From Pedobacter foliorum (GTDB taxonomy: Bacteria > Bacteroidota > Bacteroidia > Sphingobacteriales > Sphingobacteriaceae), in assembly GCF_013266735.1 (NCBI RefSeq), contig NZ_JABSNU010000001.1:310001-374000 (forward strand): 64,000 bases of DNA, in the 5' to 3' direction. Below the pieces are notes generated by a model. The model worked only from the letters and a program-made list of their open reading frames with translations, was not told where the DNA came from and did no database searches. Positions 9,751 through 18,551 of the stretch are shown here, one piece after another (within the stretch, counting starts at the first letter, position 1; the number at the start of each line of letters is the position of its first letter). The position numbers were made by a program, and so were the translations under genes.

Positions 9751-10278
9751 TTACAGTTTAACAATTACACCGCAACCCACTCTAGGTCCTGAATTCCCCG
9801 TAGGTTGGGTTGTATAGTCATCTGTTCCGCCATGAACTATAATGCCACGATTAATGATATTTTTTACGTCATTTTCTTCAATACTCCACCTGTCAGTAGT
9901 GACTGAAATAGAACCATGTCCTTTGCTGTCCAATTGAATATTTCCGATATCTCCTGAGTGATATGCCGCGGAACCCCACTTGCCATGTGCTTCATTGGTT
10001 GGATTCCAATGGCCATGAGTATTGTTTCCCATATCGCCGCAATCCCCATGTTCGTGAAAGTGTACAGCTACGGTGCTATCCGCCCTTGCAGGAAAATTAA
10101 GTTCCAGGTCCATTCTCATTTTTCCATCTTTTAACTTGTAGAATTTTGCCGTTCCGATATCCTTGGCATCAGCTGTTGTTGCCAATTTTGCTTCTGCTAC
10201 CACAGTTTCTTTTGTGGCCGAACATGAAGTGAAGAATGCCATTACAGTGATAAGGGCAATTGCTAAATAATTTTTCAT
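9751..10278 (-). CDS. sodC: Cu/Zn superoxide dismutase, lipoprotein type
   Basis: Converts superoxide to hydrogen peroxide and oxygen in the periplasm. The start was set at 10278 because this Met begins a proper lipoprotein signal (hydrophobic segment, then FTSC with C19); the frame stays open to 10314. All metal-ligand positions are visible: HFH in VHFHEHGDC, the zinc ligands in HWNPTNEAHG and YHSGD, and the histidine in GIIVHGG. The GPRVGCGVI end carries the cysteine of the conserved disulphide with HGDC. No usual ligand is missing, so it is probably active. Confidence 0.95.
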   Translation of the reverse strand: MKNYLAIALITVMAFFTSCSATKETVVAEAKLATTADAKDIGTAKFYKLKDGKMRMDLELNFPARADSTVAVHFHEHGDCGDMGNNTHGHWNPTNEAHGKWGSAAYHSGDIGNIQLDSKGHGSISVTTDRWSIEENDVKNIINRGIIVHGGTDDYTTQPTGNSGPRVGCGVIVKL

Positions 10279-10450
10279 ATTGCTATTTATATTGGTAATT
10301 ACTAAATAGAACAAAACCCAGGGCTTTAAGTTTTATACAATTTTAAAATCGACAGTTAATTGGTTTAACTTTTGCTATAGGTGGCAGGTACTTGCTAAAT
10401 CAAAACAGCGTACTAAATTTAAAATTTTATATAAAAGAGACCGTGTACCG

Positions 10451-12037
10451 ATGAGAAAATACCTTATAATTTTATTCTTTTGTTTAACCAGCACAGCGTT
10501 TGCACAGGATAAGTACTGGCAACAACACGTACGTTATAATATTGATGTTGCACTTAACGATAAAGAGAAATCGTTAAAGGGTTTTGAAACGATAGTTTAC
10601 AAAAACAATTCGCCGTCAGAACTTAACTTTATTTGGTTTCACTTATGGCCAAACGCTTATAAGCAGGAATCGACCGCATTGTTCCAGCAAATAAAAAGTG
10701 ATACATCCCGGGTGAAAAAATTAGAGAATTATACTTACGGAAGTATAGAGGGGCTGAATTTTAAGGTAAACGGCAAAACAGCAGAAACTGAAGCTCATCC
10801 TAATCCTCAATATATTGACATCTTAAAAGTAAAGTTAAAATCACCTTTAAAACCAGGTGACTCGGTTACTATAACTACTGATTTTAAAGTAAAATTACCT
10901 TCCTATTTTTCGAGATCTGGCTTTGCTGATGGAGAATTTATGGTTTGTCAATGGTACCCTAAGCCTGCTGTCTTTGATAAAAATGGATGGCATGAATTTC
11001 CTTATCTTGATATGGGGGAGTTTTATAGTGACTACGCTTCGTTTAATGTAAATATAACAGTTCCTGCTGATTATGTTGTTGGGGCAACCGGAGTAATGCA
11101 AAATGCTGATGAGCTTGCTTTATATAAAAGTATCGGAGCAAAAAATGTAGCCAATAGGACAGGTGAAGCTGCAGTTTACAAGCCTATAAGTAAAAATGCC
11201 ACCAAGAAATTAAACTATAGAATTGACAGCGTTCCAGACTTTGCATGGTTTGCGGATAAGAATTTTGTGATTCAGTACGATACTGTACAGCTGGCATCAG
11301 GTAAAGTAATAGATGCTTTTAATTATTATCACAATAAAAAAGAAACACTTTGGACTAATGGTATCGACTACACAAAAGATGCCGTTAAAAAGTACAGCAA
11401 CTGGATTGGTGAATATGAATATCCTGTTGTACAGGTGGTCGAAGGCCCGGCAAACAATGCAAGCGGCGGTATGGAATATCCAACCATCACGTTAATAACC
11501 AGCCCCGATGCTAAAAAGGAGTCCCTAGATGGTGTTATTGCGCATGAGATCGGCCACAACTGGTTTATGAGCATGCTTGGAAGTAATGAAAGGCAACATA
11601 CCTGGTTGGACGAAGGTTTAAACACTTATTTCCAGTTCAGATATGAAGCGGAAAAATACCGGTCAAATTCAATTTTTGGGGATGCAATTCCCGCCGAGGT
11701 GAAGGCATTACCTGAAAAGGAATTTTTAGCGCGTACTTATAGCGCAATGGCCAGTATTCCGATGAAGTCGGCTATTGAAACCCCTTCTGACAAATTCACT
11801 TCTTCTGATGATTACAGTATGACTTCCTATGTAAAAACAGCACTATGGCTTTATATTCTTGAATCTTCAGTAGGTAAGGATAAAATAGATGCTGCGTTCA
11901 AGCATTACTTTGATAAATGGAAAAATAAACATCCACAGCCGGAAGATTTAAAAGCTTCGTTTGAAGAATCTTTAGGAACAAACCTGGATAAGTATTTTGA
12001 GTTGCTAAATAAACAAGGTTCCTTTATGGAGCAGTAG
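10451..12037 (+). CDS. M1 family zinc aminopeptidase, exported
   Basis: Metallopeptidase that removes N-terminal residues from peptides. The signal peptide is residues 1-19 (cleavage after AFAQ). The substrate-anchoring GGMEYP loop is at residues 339-344. The zinc site is H365-E366-I-G-H369 with the second-motif glutamate E388 (WLDEGL). At 528 residues it keeps the N-terminal beta domain and thermolysin-like domain but lacks the long C-terminal helical domain of PepN. It stands alone. Confidence 0.94.
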   Translation: MRKYLIILFFCLTSTAFAQDKYWQQHVRYNIDVALNDKEKSLKGFETIVYKNNSPSELNFIWFHLWPNAYKQESTALFQQIKSDTSRVKKLENYTYGSIEGLNFKVNGKTAETEAHPNPQYIDILKVKLKSPLKPGDSVTITTDFKVKLPSYFSRSGFADGEFMVCQWYPKPAVFDKNGWHEFPYLDMGEFYSDYASFNVNITVPADYVVGATGVMQNADELALYKSIGAKNVANRTGEAAVYKPISKNATKKLNYRIDSVPDFAWFADKNFVIQYDTVQLASGKVIDAFNYYHNKKETLWTNGIDYTKDAVKKYSNWIGEYEYPVVQVVEGPANNASGGMEYPTITLITSPDAKKESLDGVIAHEIGHNWFMSMLGSNERQHTWLDEGLNTYFQFRYEAEKYRSNSIFGDAIPAEVKALPEKEFLARTYSAMASIPMKSAIETPSDKFTSSDDYSMTSYVKTALWLYILESSVGKDKIDAAFKHYFDKWKNKHPQPEDLKASFEESLGTNLDKYFELLNKQGSFMEQ

Positions 12038-12148
12038 GAAGATTGTTTTACCGAATATTAAAGGGTATTTACCGACAGTTTCCTGTAATACAGCTTTTAA
12101 ACATTGATGAGCGTTGTTTTACGGAGTAGTTTTGAAGAAAAAAAAGCT

Positions 12149-12544
12149 ATGGAAACTCTAAATAACAACAACAGAACAAATCGCCATTTTGGAATGGGTA
12201 TCTTTCTACTTGTAATTGGCGCTATCTTTTTATTAAGAAACGTGGGCCTCGATATTCCTTTCTGGGTTTTAAGCTGGCATACATTTTTTCTGGCTTTTGG
12301 ATTATTAATTGGATACAGGAAAAACTTTAAAGCAGGTGGCTGGGTGTTTTTTGTAATAGTTGGAGGTGTATTTACATTAAAGGATCTTATATTTTTTGAT
12401 ATCTCTCAATATACCACTGCATTGGTTTTAATAGGAGTGGGGCTTTATATGATATTTAGACCTAAAAGAGACGTACAGTTCTGCGATTTTGGACACAAAA
12501 AAGACAACATCAATTTCGAGAATACTTTTGAGAGTAAAAAATAA
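12149..12544 (+). CDS. LiaF-like transmembrane domain protein
   Basis: Small membrane protein with about four hydrophobic segments, matching the LiaF transmembrane/DUF5668 type seen next to cell-envelope stress genes. The start was set at 12149: homologous proteins as I recall them begin with a short N-rich hydrophilic head, as here (ETLNNNNRTNRHFG), and the frame from 12104 adds an unlikely 15 residues. Only the membrane part is present; the C-terminal beta-helix domain of full LiaF is absent. It is followed by a strong terminator. Its function is unknown. Confidence 0.8.
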   Translation: METLNNNNRTNRHFGMGIFLLVIGAIFLLRNVGLDIPFWVLSWHTFFLAFGLLIGYRKNFKAGGWVFFVIVGGVFTLKDLIFFDISQYTTALVLIGVGLYMIFRPKRDVQFCDFGHKKDNINFENTFESKK

Positions 12545-12562
12545 GTAAATCTAACCTATAGC

Positions 12563-12602
12563 AAAAGCGGATGTATCATGTCTCATGAGCCTCCGCTTTT
12601 TT
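12563..12602 (+). terminator. Rho-independent terminator after the LiaF-like gene
   Basis: A 9-bp perfect stem AAAAGCGGA (12563-12571) and TCCGCTTTT (12592-12600) closes a 20-nt loop and ends in a T run, 18 nt after the stop codon. Confidence 0.85.
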
Positions 12603-12729
12603 AATGACTCAGTTAATATACTTTTAAAACAAATTGTTAGGTGTATGTCACCATTTTAGTTAATAAGATAGATTATCTTTAAGGATAAGAGGCATATCAT
12701 TATATTGAGCAAATTTTTAACACCTACAA

Positions 12730-13233
12730 ATGATCACAAGAAAGCTTTTAAGCAGACTATTAATTTTATCGCTTGTTTTATTTAACATTGGCTGTGATCA
12801 GGTCACTAAAAGTATTGTAAGAGAAAATGTAGACTATAACGAGAACATAAAAATTATTAGCGATCATTTTACAATAACAAAAGTTGAGAATTCTGGTGCT
12901 TTTTTGAGTTCTGGCGACTGGTTACCTGCGCCGGTTAAGTTTCTGTTACTTTCTTTATTACCACTGCTTGTGCTAGGTTATGGTATCTATTTCGTTATGA
13001 CTAAAACTGAAATGAGCAAGTTATTTCTTACAGGAATTTGTTTCGTAATCGGAGGGGGGATAGGTAACTTATATGATAGAATGTTATATGGATCTGTTAC
13101 AGACTTTTTACATATCGACTTTGTAATTTTTCAAACAGGGATATTCAATATAGCAGATGTATCCATCATGATAGGTATGGTTATGATACTGACACATTTG
13201 TATTTTAAAAGATCTGAACCTGAGCTAGCTTAA
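12730..13233 (+). CDS. lspA: Lipoprotein signal peptidase (signal peptidase II)
   Basis: Membrane aspartyl protease that cleaves the signal peptide of diacylated prolipoproteins. Four hydrophobic segments are visible. The family motifs are all present: DQVTK near residue 23, NSGAF near 54, GGGIGNLYDR with catalytic D116, and FNIADVSI with catalytic D143. Length (167 residues) is normal. It is not next to ileS or dksA-type genes as is common elsewhere, so it could be one of two copies in the genome; this cannot be decided here. Many lipoproteins in this window would be its substrates. Confidence 0.95.
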   Translation: MITRKLLSRLLILSLVLFNIGCDQVTKSIVRENVDYNENIKIISDHFTITKVENSGAFLSSGDWLPAPVKFLLLSLLPLLVLGYGIYFVMTKTEMSKLFLTGICFVIGGGIGNLYDRMLYGSVTDFLHIDFVIFQTGIFNIADVSIMIGMVMILTHLYFKRSEPELA

Positions 13234-13236
13234 GTA

Positions 13237-13719
13237 CTATTTAACTGGTGGCGAGATTCTTTTTGCCCGATCCAAAAAACTTTGTTCTTCCAGTTTCTGT
13301 TCAACTTCAGCAATAGCTTTCATGATGTTGTTTGTGGTATTGGTCACCTCTGTTAAAGCCAAAACCATTATGTCCCATACTGGCTGCATCTGTTCTAACA
13401 ACTTTTTGCCCTTTTCTGTTAGTAAAATAAGTCTTTTTCGTTCATCTTGCTTGTCCTTTTTAGATCGTATGATCTTTTGTTTTTCTAGTTCCTTTAATAA
13501 ACTAATAGTAGATGGATGTGTATAGCCAATTTCTGCAGCAAGCTCCACAACACTTAAAACGGGTTTAAAATGTAAGGTGTAAATTACAGGAAACCATTTG
13601 GGTTCAAAATCTATCTGATGTGCTTTGTAAAGTAAAAAACCATCTTTACGAAGCTGCTCACTTAAGCGTTGGAGCCTGGTTGATATGGCCAGAATTCCTG
13701 ATTCATTAATTACATTCAT
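13237..13719 (-). CDS. MarR family transcriptional regulator
   Basis: Winged helix-turn-helix regulator, 160 residues. The recognition region is residues about 56-90 (SVVELAAEIGYTHPSTIS), and the wing carries the typical DERKR (KQDERKRLILLTEKG). It is 10 nt downstream of a GNAT acetyltransferase gene on the same strand, so both are probably one operon. In other bacteria these two domains are often fused in one polypeptide; here they are separate genes. A perfect 12-bp palindrome lies upstream of the operon (see 14263-14274), a likely site for autoregulation. Confidence 0.92.
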   Translation of the reverse strand: MNVINESGILAISTRLQRLSEQLRKDGFLLYKAHQIDFEPKWFPVIYTLHFKPVLSVVELAAEIGYTHPSTISLLKELEKQKIIRSKKDKQDERKRLILLTEKGKKLLEQMQPVWDIMVLALTEVTNTTNNIMKAIAEVEQKLEEQSFLDRAKRISPPVK

Positions 13720-13729
13720 GCGTTGATGT

Positions 13730-14236
13730 TTAAATGGCTTTTTGCTTTAGATCTAAATGATAAAAAGTATTGTCTGCTTTCATTCTTGGGAAATAGGACG
13801 GAAGATCCTCCATGTCGATTTTTAGGAAACCATTTCTTTCATAAAATCTGCAGGCAGCTTTAAGTATATCTACCGTTCCAAGGTATATGTCAGTAATGCC
13901 ATTTTGTTTACAATAATCAATTAACGATTCCAGTAAATTTTGGGCAATATTCAGTTCTTTACCTCTAAAAGCTTTTTTAACAAACATCTTTCTGATAACA
14001 CCGGCATGGTGTCCAACGTTAATCAATGCGATCGTACCTACTAATTCTTCGTTGCTTAAAGCACCCCAGAAACCACCACCATCTTTATGGTAATTTGTTT
14101 CTATATCTAAAAGATCCGGTTGACCTTCCAGTGTGATTGGTACCCCAAATTCGATTTGTTGAATTGGAAGAATAATGTCTATAATTCGCGCACAGTAGTT
14201 GTTGTAAATTGGTTCTATTGATATTGAAGCACTCAT
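13730..14236 (-). CDS. GNAT family N-acetyltransferase
   Basis: Acetyl-CoA-dependent acetyltransferase of unknown substrate, 168 residues. The acetyl-CoA binding region is recognisable as VIRKMFVKKAFRGKELNIAQ (residues about 81-100), although the usual R/Q-x-x-G-x-G/A loop is degenerate here (FRGKELN). The FYERNGF motif near residue 135 is the typical beta6-beta7 end. First gene of an operon with the MarR regulator. As in fused MarR-GNAT proteins, the two may work together. Confidence 0.9.
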   Translation of the reverse strand: MSASISIEPIYNNYCARIIDIILPIQQIEFGVPITLEGQPDLLDIETNYHKDGGGFWGALSNEELVGTIALINVGHHAGVIRKMFVKKAFRGKELNIAQNLLESLIDYCKQNGITDIYLGTVDILKAACRFYERNGFLKIDMEDLPSYFPRMKADNTFYHLDLKQKAI

Positions 14237-14262
14237 ATATTTAAATTTATGTTCTAAAGTAC

Positions 14263-14274
14263 GTAGTTAACTAC
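14263..14274. promoter_or_regulatory. Palindromic operator candidate for the GNAT-MarR operon
   Basis: GTAGTTAACTAC is a perfect 12-bp dyad, 27 nt upstream of the GNAT start codon. MarR proteins bind dyads of this size close to their own promoters, so this is a good candidate for the regulator encoded in the same operon. TACTTTAG just downstream on the minus strand resembles the Bacteroidota -7 box, which would put the dyad at the promoter. Confidence 0.55.
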
Positions 14275-14359
14275 ATATATTTATTTGCAAATTTGTAATG
14301 TGAGATTTCAATGATAATACAGGATTCTGGTGTTGGCAGATAAACGAGACCAGATGACC

Positions 14360-14854
14360 TTAACTATTGAGCATTGGCTTAAAATCGGGATCTTTGCCTC
14401 TAAGATCGAGACCGCCTTCATAAATAGATTTTAAATTAATCAGATAAAATGACCATCCATTATGACATCCTAAGCGAATATGTTGTTTGCTATTGTCATC
14501 CGTAGGGATATTTTTCTGTGTAAGTTCAACCAGAACGTAGTTCTTTTGAACAGATAGCTTTACATCAACAAGACATTCGCCTTCAAAGGTAAACTGGATA
14601 AAATCTAAGCCATTGGCCTCAGTGATCCTGCCCGTTACTATATCATCATATAAGTGCCAGATCCACTTATAACGATAACCCTTCTTAACTTGCCCATCCT
14701 TACTTATCTTATTTCCTTCGGTATCGGTAAATGTTGCGTCTTTTAAAAACCATCTTTCTATTTCAGTGCTCTTTGTCCAGGAGTTATAGATATCACTTAA
14801 ACTTGCTTTTACTAAAATTTTTAATGTAAATGAGGTCCAATCAAAGTTTTTCAT
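14360..14854 (-). CDS. SRPBCC/AHSA1-type START-fold protein
   Basis: A 164-residue protein of the Bet v1-like fold, related to AHSA1 domains. Typical features are the start LKILVKASLSDIYNSWT, the WFLKDATFTD region, and the late NGWSFYLINLKSIYEGG helix. The family binds hydrophobic ligands or acts as a co-chaperone; no ligand can be inferred. It is a single gene with free intergenic sequence on both sides. Confidence 0.85.
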   Translation of the reverse strand: MKNFDWTSFTLKILVKASLSDIYNSWTKSTEIERWFLKDATFTDTEGNKISKDGQVKKGYRYKWIWHLYDDIVTGRITEANGLDFIQFTFEGECLVDVKLSVQKNYVLVELTQKNIPTDDNSKQHIRLGCHNGWSFYLINLKSIYEGGLDLRGKDPDFKPMLNS

Positions 14855-14968
14855 TGTAGTTGTTTTTTAGGTTACTCAAAGTTAAGTCTTGGCGCATTAA
14901 CTCTAGTATGCAATAAAAGCCAAAATAGGGTGGTATTTAAGCCAAAGCACTTTCAGTCCCCTTAAGTC

Positions 14969-16342
14969 CTATTTAATGTAAACGGTTTTAATGTTAACGA
15001 ATTCTCTAATTCCAAACACTCCCAATTCACGACCATACCCGGATTGGTTGATGCCGCCAAAGGGCAATCTCGGATCAGACTTAACAAAAGAATTCACGAA
15101 GCAAGAGCCTGCATTTAGTTTCGTTTTTGCTATCTGTTCTCCTAAAGATCCATCTTTAGTAAATACGGCAGCACCAAGACCAAATGGAGTATCATTAGCT
15201 ATTCTTATGGCATCATCAGTATTCATTGCTGATATAACCAAAGCTACTGGTCCGAATATTTCCTCCTGATAAGCGGGCATACCTTTTTTGATACCTGTTA
15301 AAATGGTCGGTGTATAAAAAGCATGTCGTCCCTTAAAATTAGGAATTTGTCCACCAAGGATACATTTGGCACCAGCTTTAATGTTCTCCTGTACTTGCAA
15401 ATGCAACTCATCCCGAAGGTCTAATCTCGACATAGGACCTAGATTAGTACGTTCATCAAAAGGATCACCTGTTTTACGGGCTTCCATTTTTGCTTTAAAT
15501 AACCTTACAAACTCTTTCTCTACTCCCTTTACGACAATGAATCTTTTGGCAGCAATGCAGCTTTGGCCATTGTTTATGAGCCGGCTTTGAGCACAGATAT
15601 CTGCTGCTTGCTCTAAATCTGCGTCTTCCAAAACAATGTAAGGATCACTCCCGCCAAGCTCCAGTACGCTTTTCTTTAAGAGCTGTGCGGCTTGCTGTGC
15701 GACTTGAATACCTGCTTCTGTACTTCCAGTTAAAGTAACTGCCTTTATAAAGGGATGAGCAATTACTTCCTTAACAACTTTGCTGTTGATTAAAAGAACT
15801 TGAAAAATATTTTCCGGGAAACCTGCATCTCTGATGATCTGTTCAATGCTTAACGCGCAACCACTCACATTGGAAGCGTGTTTTAGCAAACCGCAATTAC
15901 CGGCCATAAGGGCAGGAGCGAGGAACCTGAACAGTTGCCAATAAGGAAAATTCCAGGGCATTACCGCAAGAACGGGCCCTAGTGGTCTAAAACTCACGTA
16001 ACTTTTTGACGCTTCAGTTTTAATCAGTTCGTCTTTTAAAAATTCTTCACCATTGTCCGCGTAATAATCACATACCGATGCACACTTTTCAATTTCGGCA
16101 ATGCCATCTTTAATTGGTTTCCCCATTTCGATGGCCATTAAAGCTGCAAGTTTTTCCTTACGTTTTATAAGTAATACTGATGCGCTCTTTAACAAAGAAG
16201 CTCTTTCAGAAAAACTCGTAGTCTGCCATTGTAACCAGGCATCGTGTGTTGCTCCAATCTTTTTATTAATCTGTTTTAAGGTATGCTCCTTATAGTTTTT
16301 AATGATTTTTCCGTTAACCGGATTAATTGATTGAATACTCAT
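14969..16342 (-). CDS. NAD(P)-dependent aldehyde dehydrogenase, succinate-semialdehyde type
   Basis: Oxidises an aldehyde to the acid; the sequence type (start SIQSINPVNG, PWNFPYWQ, LPFGGINQSGYGRELG) matches short succinate-semialdehyde dehydrogenases. Catalytic C262 lies in NNGQSC and the general base E228 in LELGG. The start was set at 16342, giving 457 residues; upstream codons to 16438 are in frame but overlap the DinB gene and do not look like this family. It begins 11 nt after the DinB stop, so the two are likely cotranscribed. Substrate assignment is from family resemblance only. Confidence 0.92.
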   Translation of the reverse strand: MSIQSINPVNGKIIKNYKEHTLKQINKKIGATHDAWLQWQTTSFSERASLLKSASVLLIKRKEKLAALMAIEMGKPIKDGIAEIEKCASVCDYYADNGEEFLKDELIKTEASKSYVSFRPLGPVLAVMPWNFPYWQLFRFLAPALMAGNCGLLKHASNVSGCALSIEQIIRDAGFPENIFQVLLINSKVVKEVIAHPFIKAVTLTGSTEAGIQVAQQAAQLLKKSVLELGGSDPYIVLEDADLEQAADICAQSRLINNGQSCIAAKRFIVVKGVEKEFVRLFKAKMEARKTGDPFDERTNLGPMSRLDLRDELHLQVQENIKAGAKCILGGQIPNFKGRHAFYTPTILTGIKKGMPAYQEEIFGPVALVISAMNTDDAIRIANDTPFGLGAAVFTKDGSLGEQIAKTKLNAGSCFVNSFVKSDPRLPFGGINQSGYGRELGVFGIREFVNIKTVYIK

Positions 16343-16352
16343 AATAACGAAT

Positions 16353-16826
16353 TTAAATATCTCGATTACGCTTAAGCGCCATAATATATCCAAGATGCAT
16401 CCCCTCGTGAAATGGTAAAAAGTTAAGGGCATCTTCAATATTGTTCATTTGTACGTCGTACCTGGTTGTCCAGCCTTGGTAATTAACAAATTTATCTTGG
16501 TTTAAGTCGTTCTCTAACTGATCAACAGATGTAAGCAAAAGTTGTTTTACCTCTTCAATTTCCTTCTCAGTCAAATTCCTTTCCGGTTTACTACCGGGCT
16601 TATAAGCGTTAAAAAATTCAGTAGAAATGTTTGTTGATTGTCCGCTTCTCTTATAACAAACGCCTTCCTGAGCAGCAACAAGATGTGCAATATTCCAGAT
16701 TATATTGTTGCTGTATCCATTGGGAATTCTATTTAGCTCCGCTACGGTTAAATCTTTGATGGTATTTAAAACAAATAATCTAATTTTTTTTAATGTTTCT
16801 AACTGGGGATATCGTGATTCTGACAT
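16353..16826 (-). CDS. DinB superfamily protein
   Basis: A 157-residue four-helix-bundle protein of the DinB/YfiT type. The three metal-binding histidines expected for the fold are visible: one in NIIWNIAHLVA (near residue 48) and two in FHEGMHLGY (near residues 139 and 143). Members act as thiol-dependent transferases or have unknown roles. It is the first gene of a unit with the aldehyde dehydrogenase. Confidence 0.88.
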   Translation of the reverse strand: MSESRYPQLETLKKIRLFVLNTIKDLTVAELNRIPNGYSNNIIWNIAHLVAAQEGVCYKRSGQSTNISTEFFNAYKPGSKPERNLTEKEIEEVKQLLLTSVDQLENDLNQDKFVNYQGWTTRYDVQMNNIEDALNFLPFHEGMHLGYIMALKRNRDI

Positions 16827-16929
16827 AATTCAGGTTGTTTTTAAAGAAAAATCAATGGGTAATGTAAATTAAACGCAATATAATTAAAAACAGCTTTAGA
16901 GTTTAGGTGGATAATTTGATTAGGAATCG

Positions 16930-16937
16930 TAATTTTG
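16930..16937 (+). promoter_or_regulatory. -7 promoter box of mqo
   Basis: TAATTTTG matches the Bacteroidota TAnnTTTG -7 consensus exactly and lies 16 nt before the mqo start codon. No well-spaced TTTG -33 box is obvious. Confidence 0.45.
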
Positions 16938-16953
16938 CAAAAAATTTCAAAAA

Positions 16954-18453
16954 ATGACTGGTAAAAGCAAATCAGATGGTACTGTAGATGTTGTATTAAT
17001 TGGCGCTGGTATTATGAGCGCAACTTTGGGTGTATTACTTAAAGAATTGCAGCCAGATCTGAGTATTGAAATTTTTGAGCGCTTGGATGTTGCAGCTGCT
17101 GAAAGTTCTGACGCATGGAATAATGCAGGAACCGGGCACTCAGCCTTTTGCGAATTAAACTACACTCCGCAACTTGCCGATGGCTCAGTAGACACCAAAA
17201 AAGCGGTTTCAATAGCTGAGTCTTTTGAAGTATCTAAACAGTTTTGGTCTTTTTTAGTAAGAAATAAAATTGTTGAATCTCCGGAGACGTTTATCAAAAG
17301 CATACCACACATAAGTTTTGTATGGGGTAAAGACAACGTCGAATTTTTACGTGAAAGATATAATAACCTTCAAAAGAGCGACCTTTTCAAAGGAATGACC
17401 TTTTCTGAGGATCCAAAAGAGCTTGCCGAATGGATGCCTTTAGTGATGAACGACAGAAATCCGGAAGAGGAAGTTGCAGGAACGAAAATGGAACTTGGTA
17501 CCGATGTAAACTTTGGTGCTTTAACCAGGATGATGTTTAACTACCTTCAGAAGGAAGAAAAAGTAAGCATGCATTTTGACCATGAAGTTCGTAAGCTGAA
17601 ACAAAAAGACGGTTTATGGGAAGTAAAGGTTAAAAATGAAACCACAGGTAAGAAAAGAGTAGTAAAAGCTAAATTTGTATTTATTGGTGCTGGCGGTGGT
17701 TCCTTACCACTTCTTGAAAAGGCGGGTATTCCTGAAGGTAATGGATTTGGCGGTTTTCCGGTAAGCGGACAATGGCTTAAATGTGTTAATCCTGACGTTA
17801 TTGAGCGCCATAATGCAAAAGTATACGGAAAGGCATCTGTTGGAGCACCTCCAATGTCAGTTCCTCACTTGGATACAAGAATGATTGATGGTAAAAAGGC
17901 ACTGTTGTTTGGACCTTACGCTGGTTTTTCTACCCGTTTCCTAAAACATGGCTCTTTACTTGATTTACCTCTTTCTATAAAAATCAACAATATCAGACCT
18001 ATGATATCTGCAGGTCTAGATAACCTACAGTTGACTAAATACCTTATTGACCAGGTGCGTCAGTCTCCTGAGGACCGTATGGCTGCGCTTAGAGAATATC
18101 TGCCCGCTGCTAAAATTGAAGATTGGGAACTTGAAACAGCAGGTCAACGCGTTCAGGTAATTAAGAAACATGAAAAACATGGTGGTGTACTTGAGTTCGG
18201 TACTGAGGTAGTTACTGCCGCTGATGGATCAATTGCAGCGCTACTTGGCGCATCACCTGGTGCTTCAACAGCGGTTTCTATTATGATTACCTTAATGGAA
18301 CGTTGTTTTGGAGATCAGTTAAAAACTGAAGAATGGCAGAAAAAGCTTAAGAGCATGATTCCATCTTATGGCCAGCCATTAAACGGAAATGCCCAGCTAA
18401 CGGATGAAATCAGGATTCAAACCACACATGCACTTAGCTTGAAAACTGCATAG
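16954..18453 (+). CDS. mqo: Malate:quinone oxidoreductase
   Basis: Peripheral membrane flavoprotein that oxidises malate to oxaloacetate and passes electrons to quinone, replacing or backing up NAD-linked malate dehydrogenase in the TCA cycle. The N-terminal FAD-binding run VDVVLIGAGIMSATLG is at residues 9-24, followed by the family marker WNNAGTGHSAFCELNYTP. The C-terminal LLGASPGASTAVSIM is also typical. Length (499) is normal. It is a single gene; an AraC regulator follows 98 nt downstream. Confidence 0.96.
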   Translation: MTGKSKSDGTVDVVLIGAGIMSATLGVLLKELQPDLSIEIFERLDVAAAESSDAWNNAGTGHSAFCELNYTPQLADGSVDTKKAVSIAESFEVSKQFWSFLVRNKIVESPETFIKSIPHISFVWGKDNVEFLRERYNNLQKSDLFKGMTFSEDPKELAEWMPLVMNDRNPEEEVAGTKMELGTDVNFGALTRMMFNYLQKEEKVSMHFDHEVRKLKQKDGLWEVKVKNETTGKKRVVKAKFVFIGAGGGSLPLLEKAGIPEGNGFGGFPVSGQWLKCVNPDVIERHNAKVYGKASVGAPPMSVPHLDTRMIDGKKALLFGPYAGFSTRFLKHGSLLDLPLSIKINNIRPMISAGLDNLQLTKYLIDQVRQSPEDRMAALREYLPAAKIEDWELETAGQRVQVIKKHEKHGGVLEFGTEVVTAADGSIAALLGASPGASTAVSIMITLMERCFGDQLKTEEWQKKLKSMIPSYGQPLNGNAQLTDEIRIQTTHALSLKTA

Positions 18454-18551
18454 TCAACACCTCTGATTTTAATTAATTTCTGATTCATAGAATTACTAAT
18501 AGTTGTGAAAACTTTTAGTTAATTTTATGTTAGAAATTTATTGGACTGGTT

